A stretch of DNA of 21,118 nucleotides from Caryophanales bacterium (lineage in GTDB: Bacteria > Bacillota_I > Bacilli_A > RFN20 > CAG-826), in assembly GCA_028723545.1 (NCBI GenBank), contig JAQYER010000151.1, forward strand, positions 1 through 21,118, read 5' to 3'. The position numbers and the translations under genes were made by a program. Under the pieces are notes generated by a model, which worked only from the letters and a program-made list of their open reading frames with translations, made no database searches and was not told the origin of the DNA. Of this stretch, positions 8,288 to 14,695 are shown piece by piece. The stretch's first letter is position 1; each line of letters starts with the position of its first letter.

Positions 8288-8524
8288 GACTAGCTCCTAA
8301 AATTTCTAGATTAACTTTCCTTAACTTTATAAAATAAAAAATTCATTTTCAATTTCGGATTTTAGACATGTAAAATAAACATTAATATGTAAAAAAATCA
8401 CAATTTTAAGCATATTTTTCTTTTTGTTTTTCGTGCTTTTATTGTGATTTTTTATTTGTCGTTATTTTATAAAATGTGATTTTTTAATTAATTTTTTTAG
8501 TCAATTAACAACATTTTTCAATTT
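8288..8524 (-). other. Intergenic region between lipoprotein and ABC ATPase genes
   Basis: This 237-bp region is very AT-rich. It contains the hairpin at 8391-8453 that should end the lipoprotein transcript, and an AGGAG ribosome site (complement of 8294-8298) for the ATPase gene. A promoter for the ATPase gene is expected between 8300 and 8390. The best candidate on the minus strand is a TTGAAA near 8350 followed by an AT-rich TATAAA-like element, but the spacing is poor and I do not assign it. Confidence 0.5.
8391..8453 (-). terminator. Intrinsic terminator of the lipoprotein transcript
   Basis: On the minus strand AAAAAATCACAAT (complement of 8441-8453) pairs perfectly with ATTGTGATTTTTT (complement of 8392-8404), a 13-bp stem, with an inner AAGCA/TGCTT helix (8408-8412 with 8434-8438) and a T run at the 3' end. 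It lies about 70 nt after the lipoprotein stop and upstream of the ATPase ribosome site. The A/T symmetry would let it work in both directions. Confidence 0.7.
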
Positions 8525-9394
8525 TTAGATAAGAACGAATGAAATATTACCGTTTTCATCAATTTCTTTTTTATATGCCGCAACAATTTTTGTGTCTTCA
8601 TCTTTGTATGAAACTTTATAGATTGTTTCGTCATCTTTTGTTTCTTTGACTACTTTAAATTTTGAATCATCGACTTTTAATTTAATTGATTGTTCGTTGT
8701 CTTCTTCTTCTATTTCAACTGAATAGTTGAGTGTGGTGACACCATTTTCTACAACTAAATATTTTAAAGTTTGTTCTTTTTCATTTCCTTCAACTTCATA
8801 TTCTTCTTTAATTTTGATGTATGAATTTTCGTCAACATTGATTAAGAACATCCTTTCTTCTTCGGTTTCATCTTCTTCTATTTCTTTTTCAATTTTCGAA
8901 ACAAATGAATAATAAATATCATCTGAAAGGAACGCTAAACCGGAAGTTTTTGAAGTGACTTCAACTTCATTTTCGTCTTCATCATTATCTTCTTCATCAA
9001 TAACATAATTATTGTAATAAAGAACATAACTATCAAATTCTAAAGAAGAATTAAGGTATTTGATTGTTTCTTTGAATTCATAATTGACACCATCAATTTC
9101 TTGATTAACTGTTTCAATAGTAGATTCGAATGTTTGATTGTTGTTTAATAACATATCTACTGTTGGTAAACATTCTTTAATTTTTTGTTGTTGCTCTTCA
9201 CTTATTGGCTTATTTGCGCTTCTTCTTATTGCTTTTCTAACATTAGAAGTTGGATTAATCATATTTAATCCAGTCGCGGCTTCCATCAAAAACACTTCTT
9301 TTGTGTTTATTTTAGTAGATGTGTTATTGACGCAGCCTGATAAAAAAGTAGCTGCCAATCCAAATAAACCAGTTAATAATATTGTTTTTTTCAT
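8525..9394 (-). CDS. Secreted lipoprotein, paralogue of the neighbouring anti-sigma ectodomain
   Basis: A 289-residue lipoprotein: a basic n-region, a hydrophobic core and lipobox LSGC with lipidated C21. The mature part is strongly acidic with Asp/Glu runs and alternating beta-like segments; no enzyme motif is visible. It appears to be a paralogue of the extracytoplasmic part of the anti-sigma-like protein encoded just upstream. Colinear matches include GVNYEFKE against GNRYSFES, TEEERMFLINVDENS against TEEEVTTLLTNVDNS (after frame repair), and ENGVTTLNYSVEIEEEDNEQ against ENKDTKLSVNIEKGNNE. The start has an excellent AAGGAGG nine bases upstream. It has its own ECF-type promoter (9426-9456), so the sigma factor encoded in the same cluster probably controls it. 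A role as free sensor, ligand-binding or decoy copy of the anti-sigma domain is inference. Confidence 0.82.
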   Translation of the reverse strand: MKKTILLTGLFGLAATFLSGCVNNTSTKINTKEVFLMEAATGLNMINPTSNVRKAIRRSANKPISEEQQQKIKECLPTVDMLLNNNQTFESTIETVNQEIDGVNYEFKETIKYLNSSLEFDSYVLYYNNYVIDEEDNDEDENEVEVTSKTSGLAFLSDDIYYSFVSKIEKEIEEDETEEERMFLINVDENSYIKIKEEYEVEGNEKEQTLKYLVVENGVTTLNYSVEIEEEDNEQSIKLKVDDSKFKVVKETKDDETIYKVSYKDEDTKIVAAYKKEIDENGNISFVLI

Positions 9395-9425
9395 TAGAAT
9401 TATCCTCCTTCTTATTAACTACAAT

Positions 9426-9456
9426 ATAAAGACGAAGATAAGTTTATTTTTATTGG
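9426..9456 (-). promoter_or_regulatory. ECF-sigma promoter of the lipoprotein gene
   Basis: Minus strand CCAATAAAA (complement of 9448-9456), 13 nt, then CGTCTTTAT (complement of 9426-9434). Read as -35 CCAATA, 16-bp spacer and -10 CGTC, it has the layout known for ECF sigma factors of Bacillota. The identical pair with identical spacing precedes the sigma gene. The expected transcription start gives a leader of about 25-30 nt carrying the AAGGAGG site. The -35 begins just outside the stop of the anti-sigma gene. Confidence 0.8.
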
Positions 9457-9462
9457 AATAAT

Positions 9463-10511
9463 TTATTTTTTTGTAATTTGATATTCAGAATAAGTATATG
9501 TTCTAGATGAATCATCGTTATATGTTAATGTAATAGTGATATCCGAAATAGAAACATCATCCATTTCAAAATCATCTACATCAAATTGGTAAACATTATT
9601 TGATTTCTTAATAATATTTTCAAATTCGATTTCATTGTTACCTTTTTCAATATTGACACTCAATTTGGTATCTTTATTTTCATACTCAACAGAAGAAATG
9701 AAATTATCATCATCGCTTACATAATGCTCATATGATTCATACGATTTTAATGAATAAGAATTTTCACTTTTTATTCCTTTATATTCTTGTTCTTTTTCAA
9801 TTAAATAACATTTTTGGTCAATACTATTATCAACATTTGTTAATAAAGTAGTGACTTCTTCTTCAGTTTATTTTTATCCGTGTGGTTTTTAACAAAGATT
9901 TCAGCGTTATAATAATTATTTGAATAATAATACAAAGCTTTCATTGAATATTTATTGTCATTTTCATTATTGATGTCATTGAAATATAATCTTGAAATTA
10001 TTTCATTATCTTCATTTAATAAACGCGATTCAAACGAATAACGATTGCCTAAATATTCAAAATCATTGTCAACAGTAACTGATTTATATTTATTTATTTC
10101 AAATAATTGTTTTACACCTTGATGCACTAATTCGTATTCGTTCACAATTTTATTAAATCCATCTAAGGTGATATTTGATCTACGATACATCAAAGATGAA
10201 TTATTTCCATTTTTAAAAGCATTAAAAGTTAATAATTGATTTTCTAAATATTTATTTTTAGTTGGATTAAAGATATCTTGATTATCAATTATATTATTTG
10301 AATTATTAATAGTGATCACCACTGGGATTACAATTGCAGAAATTAATCCTAAAGAAGCAAAAGAAATAAATAATGGAGCAAGAAATGGCTTCTTTTTATT
10401 TTCATTAACTGATGCATTAAAACTATTTAATATTTGTTTGGAAGATGTTTTGATTTCATATTTATCAATGTTTTCAAACATCTCTTTAATGTCTTTGTCA
10501 TTACTGTTCAT
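9463..10511 (-). pseudogene. Anti-sigma-like membrane protein, split by a 1-nt frameshift
   Basis: The 5' reading frame (10511 to 9840) encodes 223 residues: a cytoplasmic N-terminus, one membrane span (about 43-70, PFLAPLFISFASLGL onward) and an extracytoplasmic region. It ends early at the TAA of 9840-9842. The neighbouring frame is open from just past the break to the TAA at 9463-9465. Adding one A to the AAA run (complement of 9867-9869) gives a continuous protein of 349 residues reading DKNK-TEEEVTTLLTNVDNS across the join. The lipoprotein paralogue has TEEERMFLINVDENS at the same place, which supports this reconstruction. The start has AAAGGAG inside the end of the sigma gene, which it overlaps by 11 bp; this is the classic sigma/anti-sigma arrangement. 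Truncation would leave the cytoplasmic part and TM but lose the distal ectodomain. An assembly error is possible. Confidence 0.8.
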
Positions 10512-11019
10512 CTTTTATCTCCTTTCTAATTTTCTTTATTGAGTTCATATATGTCCAAGTTATAGTTCCAATTGGTTTATGGACAATCTTTCTAATTTCT
10601 TCAAATGTTAATTCCGATAACGCATGAAGGATAAATATTCTAAATTCATTATCATTTAATATATTTCTAATCTTTTTTATTAATATTTCTTCATCAACTT
10701 TATTCGCGTCTTCTTCACCAATTAAATAATCATTTTCTAGTTCTACAATCCGATTATGCTTTTTAAAATAGTCGTAAGATAGATTTCTTGATGTCGTCAT
10801 CAAATAACCAATTGCTTTGTTTTCATCTTTAATCTTGTTGATGTTTTTTAAAAATTGAATATATGTTTCTTGCAAAATATCTTCAGATAAATCGTAATTT
10901 TTCACAATTGACACGATATTGTAAAAAACTTGTTTTTTCGTCAATTGATAAAAAGCGTCAAAGTAGCTTTGATCGTTATTTTGTAATTTAATAAAGATGC
11001 TTTTTAATTCCATGGACAT
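10501..11019 (-). CDS. ECF-family RNA polymerase sigma factor
   Basis: A 172-residue protein with the two ECF domains. Region 2 covers about 22-88, with the core-binding block DLSEDILQETYIQFL (43-57) and GYLMTTSRNLSYDYFKK (71-87). Region 4 covers about 112-168, with the helix-turn-helix LTFEEIRKIVHKPIGTITW (137-155) for -35 recognition. Region 3 is absent, as expected. It directs RNA polymerase to ECF promoters and should be held inactive by the anti-sigma-like protein encoded immediately downstream with an 11-bp overlap. It carries the same promoter element as the lipoprotein gene, so it probably activates its own transcription. The ATG at 11019 lies six bases beyond the promoter -10, so the mRNA may begin at the start codon. 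A second in-frame ATG two codons later is possible; neither has a Shine-Dalgarno. Confidence 0.92.
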   Translation of the reverse strand: MSMELKSIFIKLQNNDQSYFDAFYQLTKKQVFYNIVSIVKNYDLSEDILQETYIQFLKNINKIKDENKAIGYLMTTSRNLSYDYFKKHNRIVELENDYLIGEEDANKVDEEILIKKIRNILNDNEFRIFILHALSELTFEEIRKIVHKPIGTITWTYMNSIKKIRKEIKDEQ

Positions 11020-11020
11020 A

Positions 11021-11051
11021 ATAAAGACGAATCAACAAATCATTTTATTGG
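11021..11051 (-). promoter_or_regulatory. ECF-sigma promoter of the sigma-factor gene (autoregulatory)
   Basis: Minus strand CCAATAAAA (complement of 11043-11051), 13 nt, then CGTCTTTAT (complement of 11021-11029). Both halves and the spacing match the lipoprotein promoter exactly, and both copies also share a preceding T and a TT before CGTC. The six bases between CGTC and the ATG place the start of transcription at or next to the start codon. Confidence 0.8.
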
Positions 11052-11285
11052 ATTTATTGATTATTTTTATTTTATCTTTCCAAAATAAAAATGTTAATTA
11101 TCAGATGTTATCAAGTGTTGTGAGATAGACAATAATCAAAATTATTATCTTTAGTGTTAATTTATCTTCAATTCCCAGTCGAAAAAAATCAAATGTTATA
11201 AAAAAATTCGATTTTATATTAAGGAAAAATATAATCGTGATATAATGTAATCGAAAAAAATCAAAGAATAGGAGTGTTTTCGAAT
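11052..11285 (+). other. Divergent intergenic region between sigma factor and ATPase genes
   Basis: It contains AATAAT-CAAA-ATTATT (11131-11146), a small perfect hairpin of unknown use. It also holds a 15-bp direct repeat TCGAAAAAAATCAAA at 11179-11193 and 11251-11265. The promoter of the rightward ATPase gene lies between the repeats, and its AGGAG ribosome site is at 11270-11274. No small gene was found. Confidence 0.5.
11238..11246 (+). promoter_or_regulatory. Extended -10 promoter of the DUF4143-type ATPase gene
   Basis: TGATATAAT fits an extended -10 (TGN followed by a perfect TATAAT at 11241-11246). No good -35 is present (TTAAGG at 11219-11224, 16-bp spacer). Transcription should start near 11253, inside the second copy of the 15-bp repeat. 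Confidence 0.65.
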
Positions 11286-12611
11286 ATGTATTTTGATAGA
11301 AAAGTATATTTAGATCAATTAATTAGAAAAAAACATAATTCATTAGTAAAAGTAATTACGGGTGCGAGAAGAAGTGGAAAATCATATTTGATGAACAATA
11401 TTTTTTATAAATCGTTATTAAATGAAGGCATTAAAGAAAAAAATATTATCCGTTTCTCTTTTGACAATGATGAACATATTGATTTATTAGATGACTTTTT
11501 TCCTGAAGAAAAAACAAAAATCATTGTTGGAAAAGATAACTATATTATTAATTCGAAAAAATTTAGAGCGTATATAAAAAGCGTGACAAACGATAATGAA
11601 TATTTTTATTTATTATTAGATGAAATACAAATGTTGGATTCATTCGTTGGGACTCTTAATGGATTCTTGTCACATTCGAATTTCGATATATATGTTACTG
11701 GAAGCAATTCTCAATTATTATCTTCTGAAATCGAAACCAAATTTAGGGGGAGAAAATCTTCTATTCATTTACTTCCTTTGTCATTTTCGGAATTCGTTAC
11801 TGGGGCAAACCTTTCTCCAGAAAGCGCTTGGAGAAAATATATCGTAACAGGAGGAATACCTATTATTTATCAACAAGATGAAGAAGATAGAGAAAAATAT
11901 TTGCTAGATTTGTGTTACGAAACATATTTAAAAGATATTATTGGAAGAAAAAACATTAAAGATGCTGATAATTTATCAGATTTGCTTGGCGTTTTAGCGT
12001 CTTGCATTGGTTCTGGTGTTAGCCCTTCGAATTTAGAGAAAACATTTAAGTTGAATAAAAATATCATTATGTGCGATGATACAATTTCTAATTACATTAA
12101 TCATTTCCAGGATGCCTTTGTTATTTCTATTGCCAAAAAATACAACATAAAAGGAAAGGCGTATATAAACACTCCTTATAAAGTATATTTTGAAGATATT
12201 GGGGTTAGAAATGCAAAAACTAATTTTTCCCAAATAGAAGAAAGCCATATAATGGAAAACATTATTTATAACGAATTAAGATATCGCGGATTTAATGTCT
12301 CTGTTGGCGAAATTGATGTCAATGAAATGACTGATAGAATAGATGTTAATGGTAAACACATATATAAGAAAAAGTCGCTAGAGGTAGATTTTATTGCCAC
12401 AAAAGATAGCCAAAAAATATATGTTCAATCATGTTTAAATATCAATGATGAGAACACTTTGAATAGAGAAAAACGAAGTCTTTATTATATTGATGATTCT
12501 TTTAAAAAAATAATCGTTACCAAAAATGGACTTGACCCATATTATGATAGCAATGGATTTCTAATTGTTGACATATTTGATTTTTTGTTAAATCCAAAAT
12601 TCCTTTTATAA
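11286..12611 (+). CDS. AAA-type ATPase with C-terminal DUF4143 domain
   Basis: A 441-residue protein of the AAA_14/DUF4143 group. Walker A is GARRSGKS (26-33), Walker B LLLDEIQ (109-115), sensor-like YVTGSNSQLLS (136-146), then FRGRKSSIHLLPLSFSEF (153-170), a hallmark of the group. The C-terminal domain has EVDFIA near 366-371 and IYVQS near 378-382, resembling the core of restriction-nuclease-like folds. These proteins are common, often multi-copy, in gut anaerobes and have no settled function; roles in mobile DNA or defence have been suggested but are not shown here. The ATG at 11286 is preferred to the upstream GTG at 11274 because AGGAG (11270-11274) overlaps that GTG and because relatives start with this MYFDRKVYL-type sequence. 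It is monocistronic as far as can be seen. Confidence 0.88.
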   Translation: MYFDRKVYLDQLIRKKHNSLVKVITGARRSGKSYLMNNIFYKSLLNEGIKEKNIIRFSFDNDEHIDLLDDFFPEEKTKIIVGKDNYIINSKKFRAYIKSVTNDNEYFYLLLDEIQMLDSFVGTLNGFLSHSNFDIYVTGSNSQLLSSEIETKFRGRKSSIHLLPLSFSEFVTGANLSPESAWRKYIVTGGIPIIYQQDEEDREKYLLDLCYETYLKDIIGRKNIKDADNLSDLLGVLASCIGSGVSPSNLEKTFKLNKNIIMCDDTISNYINHFQDAFVISIAKKYNIKGKAYINTPYKVYFEDIGVRNAKTNFSQIEESHIMENIIYNELRYRGFNVSVGEIDVNEMTDRIDVNGKHIYKKKSLEVDFIATKDSQKIYVQSCLNINDENTLNREKRSLYYIDDSFKKIIVTKNGLDPYYDSNGFLIVDIFDFLLNPKFLL

Positions 12612-12629
12612 GTCAAAACGCACAATTAA

Positions 12630-12785
12630 CTATTTGTTGCAATAAATGTATCAAGTAACAATACCAAAATAAAAGGAAACGATGGAAAATATCATCACGC
12701 AAATGTTACAGTTGTTATTCAACAAGATAATGGTAAAACAATATGGCGCTTAATTGCTATAACGCCTGGTAAAAAAGATAAATAA
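12630..12785 (+). pseudogene. Remnant of a small protein C-terminus, possibly DUF6883-like
   Basis: An open frame of 51 codons without any start codon ends at the TAA of 12783-12785. It reads through GNDGKYHHANVTVVIQQ and GKTIWRLIAITPGKKDK, which has the flavour of a real domain end: alternating hydrophobic strands, then W-R-L-I and T-P-G. This resembles the tail of DUF6883-type proteins, which I recall as often being encoded next to DUF4926; this is from memory and unsure. The intact DUF4926-like gene starts 12 nt further on. The first codons lie in a 30-bp repeat found again at 13194, so the upstream part was probably lost by rearrangement. Confidence 0.45.
12631..12660 (+). repeat. 30-bp direct repeat, copy 1
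   Basis: It begins TATTTGTTGCAATAAATG and is identical to 13194-13223 except at 12650 (A here, G in copy 2). Together the two copies bracket the remnant frame and the DUF4926-like gene, 563 bp apart. Confidence 0.9.
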
Positions 12786-12797
12786 CGGAGAGAAAAT

Positions 12798-13007
12798 ATG
12801 GAATTATTCGACTGTGTAAAATTAATTAAACCCTTTAAAGATTTGAAAATAGGCACAAAGGGAGCAATTGTAGAAAAATACAATGATGACGATTTCGAAG
12901 TCGAGTTTTTTGATGAAAATGGAGATACAATTGATGTCTTTACAATCAGCAAGGAATATTTAGAAGTTTATTGGGTTGCTAAAGACCATAAAGACAATCC
13001 TAACTAG
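12798..13007 (+). CDS. DUF4926-like small protein
   Basis: A 69-residue cytoplasmic protein with the compact beta-barrel look of DUF4926: MELFDCVKLIKPF, then IGTKGAIVEKYNDDDFEVEF, then DENGDTIDVFTISKEYLEVY. The family pattern is a valine-rich first strand, G-x-x-G-x-I-V-x-x-Y in the middle, an E-V-E-F strand and a terminal leucine- or isoleucine-rich strand. The ribosome site GGAGAG (12787-12792) is good. Its upstream partner appears to be only a remnant. DUF4926 genes often lie beside small toxin-like or DUF6883 genes, so an orphan immunity or antitoxin role is possible, but this is inference from arrangement. Confidence 0.7.
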   Translation: MELFDCVKLIKPFKDLKIGTKGAIVEKYNDDDFEVEFFDENGDTIDVFTISKEYLEVYWVAKDHKDNPN

Positions 13008-13295
13008 TTGCTAATTTATTTTTGACTAAATTCAACTACTTATTATTTGTTATAAATATAAGAGAAGCACATAATTAATAATCAATAACATTATTTATCT
13101 TTATACACTTAATATAAGTTATTTAAAGTGTGATAAAAGAAGAAAAGAAATAATGGCAACCAAAAAAACAATATAAAACTATGAATAGAAATATATTTGT
13201 TGCAATAAATGTGTCAAGTAACATATGTGTTTTTAAAAATAATATATTTTTATATATTAATTTTTTGTTGTAAAATATTTTTATGGGATTTATTT
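13008..13295 (+). other. AT-rich intergenic region
   Basis: 288 bp between the DUF4926-like gene and the membrane-protein gene. It contains the second 30-bp repeat and a short frame, ATG at 13181 to TAA, reading MNRNIFVAINVSSN before diverging; the same FVAINVSSN peptide is in the remnant frame at 12633. No ribosome site precedes it. A TAAAAT (13271-13276) is a candidate -10 for the downstream gene. No terminator or RNA gene was recognised. Confidence 0.5.
13194..13223 (+). repeat. 30-bp direct repeat, copy 2
   Basis: 29 of 30 bases match 12631-12660. Both copies encode FVAINVSSN in the same relative frame, so they may be duplicated coding sequence rather than a regulatory element. Confidence 0.9.
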
Positions 13296-14024
13296 ATGTC
13301 ATTAATCACAATTAAACACACCCAAGCGGCATATAGCAAAATTAAAAAGGAATTATCTACTCTTAAAACGGTAATTAATTACATCGTTCAAGCTTTGTTT
13401 TTGGCATATTATGTTTATTTATTGGTTACCAAGATAGGTTCTATTGTTCATATTGTTTTATATTCAGTTTTATTAGCGGTCTTAGTTATTTCATTCATTT
13501 TAGAACTATGTATGAAAGATAAACAAGAAGACACAATTAAAGAGAAAAAAATCCGTAAACAAAATAAGAAAATAATTAAATTCGTCATTAAAATCGTTAA
13601 GTATTTGGCTAAAATCGGGACAATTGTTGTGGCGATAATCGATATTTGGCTAAATGGTGGCACTGATTTAGGTCTTATTCTTGTTGCTATTTCGATTATT
13701 ATGGTTTTAATGAACATTTTAATTGATGGAATTGTGTATTTAGTTGAGAAATATTTCTCAATGCTTTATTTAGCGGTTCAATTAGATATCGATAACAGTG
13801 AAGCAATCCAAGTTGTTAATAACATTATTAAAGAAGTTAAAGGTGAAGAAGAAAAAGAACAATATTTCACTAATAAAGAAATTAAAACAATGGACTATTT
13901 AAAAAATAGTGTGTCAACAACTGAAGAAGAAACCAAAAAGAAGCCTACTTTAGGGCAAAGACTTATTAAATCTATTGCTAAAAAAGCCATTAAAAAGGCT
14001 TTAAAAAACAATGAAAACAATTGA
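13296..14024 (+). CDS. Hypothetical membrane protein with four predicted spans
   Basis: A 242-residue protein with hydrophobic spans at about 25-45, 48-72, 103-120 and 123-149. A strongly basic cytoplasmic loop lies between spans 2 and 3 (IKEKKIRKQNKK, 81-92) and the tail is basic and Lys-rich (about 215-242). I do not recognise a family. The frame is also open to an ATG at 13209, but that ATG sits inside the 30-bp repeat. The extra 29 residues would be an unlikely run of Phe/Ile/Tyr/Cys, so MSLITIKHTQ at 13296 is preferred; neither start has a good Shine-Dalgarno. The end overlaps the methyltransferase gene by 14 bp, so the two form an operon. Confidence 0.72.
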   Translation: MSLITIKHTQAAYSKIKKELSTLKTVINYIVQALFLAYYVYLLVTKIGSIVHIVLYSVLLAVLVISFILELCMKDKQEDTIKEKKIRKQNKKIIKFVIKIVKYLAKIGTIVVAIIDIWLNGGTDLGLILVAISIIMVLMNILIDGIVYLVEKYFSMLYLAVQLDIDNSEAIQVVNNIIKEVKGEEEKEQYFTNKEIKTMDYLKNSVSTTEEETKKKPTLGQRLIKSIAKKAIKKALKNNENN

Positions 14025-14574
14025 AGAAATTGAAATATATGCGAAAGAAAACTTTATTCCAATTGCTCGGAAAGAAGTCGTGTCTTTTCTTATTTCTATC
14101 ATTAAGCAAAACAATTATAAAAGCATATTAGAAGTTGGTTCCGCGATTGGATATACAACTCTTCAATTAGCTTCGCTTCCAGATGTTTATGTATCTACTT
14201 ATGAATATTGGCCTCCACGAATTGAAATATGCAAACAAAATATCATCGATTTCCATTTAGAAAACAAAATCGATTTCCATGATTACGATGTAACTTTGTT
14301 TCCAATAAATCAAAAATTTGATCTTATTTTTATCGATGGAGCGAAAGCTAAAACAATTAAATTATTTGAGTTTTTAAAAGATAACATTAATGAAAACGGA
14401 ATAATTGTTATCGATAATATTAATCTAGAAATAGTTAATCAAATTGAATTAAAAAACAAGAAAAAGAAATACCAACAAATCGTTATACAAACGAAGCAAT
14501 ATTTTGAAAATCTATCCTCGATGAACGTTAAATATTTTGATATCGGAGATGGATTATATGTTATTAATAAATAA
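14011..14574 (+). CDS. trmR: SAM-dependent O-methyltransferase, TrmR (YrrM)-like
   Basis: A 187-residue class I methyltransferase of the caffeoyl-CoA/catechol OMT fold. SAM-binding motif I is ILEVGSAIGYTT (39-50), the acidic ribose contact is E65 (STYEYWPPR), and the metal site is formed by D109 (FIDGAKAK) and D135-N136 (VIDNI). The ending IGDGLYVI matches the VGDGL type of Bacillus TrmR. TrmR methylates 5-hydroxyuridine to 5-methoxyuridine at the tRNA wobble position. It is somewhat shorter than Bacillus TrmR. It overlaps the preceding membrane-protein gene by 14 bp, so translational coupling is likely. Another small-molecule OMT cannot be excluded. Confidence 0.8.
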   Translation: MKTIEEIEIYAKENFIPIARKEVVSFLISIIKQNNYKSILEVGSAIGYTTLQLASLPDVYVSTYEYWPPRIEICKQNIIDFHLENKIDFHDYDVTLFPINQKFDLIFIDGAKAKTIKLFEFLKDNINENGIIVIDNINLEIVNQIELKNKKKKYQQIVIQTKQYFENLSSMNVKYFDIGDGLYVINK

Positions 14575-14638
14575 CATTTATTTAAAAAACCAATATTAAA
14601 ACTCTTCTTTTTCGTTGCTTTAAATATTTTCGTAATTG

Positions 14639-14668
14639 TTGTATCAATTATCTAAATTGAGATATAAT
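14639..14668 (+). promoter_or_regulatory. Housekeeping (sigma-A type) promoter of fucO
   Basis: TTGTAT (14639-14644), an 18-bp spacer and a perfect TATAAT (14663-14668), 27 nt before the ATG. A strong AAGGAG (14683-14688) stands 7 nt from the start codon. Confidence 0.75.
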
Positions 14669-14695
14669 TAAATCGCTATAAAAAGGAGAAAAATA

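Noticed and set aside
9463..9663. Independent 66-residue gene
   Set aside because: It has no ribosome site and is only the tail of a longer open frame that joins the anti-sigma gene after a one-base repair.
9862..9880. Programmed -1 frameshift in the anti-sigma gene
   Set aside because: No X-XXY-YYZ heptamer or stimulatory stem is present; slipping the AAA codon back one base would read TAA.
11274..11285. GTG start for the DUF4143-type ATPase
   Set aside because: It overlaps the AGGAG ribosome site; the ATG at 11286 fits the family start.
13153..13176. Seven-codon frame ATG GCA ACC ... TAA
   Set aside because: Too short, with no supporting context.
12631..13223. CRISPR array
   Set aside because: Only two repeat copies, 563 bp apart, with a gene in between.
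13209..13295. Longer start for the membrane protein at 13209
   Set aside because: The ATG lies in the 30-bp repeat, has no ribosome site, and the added residues look like chance AT-rich translation.
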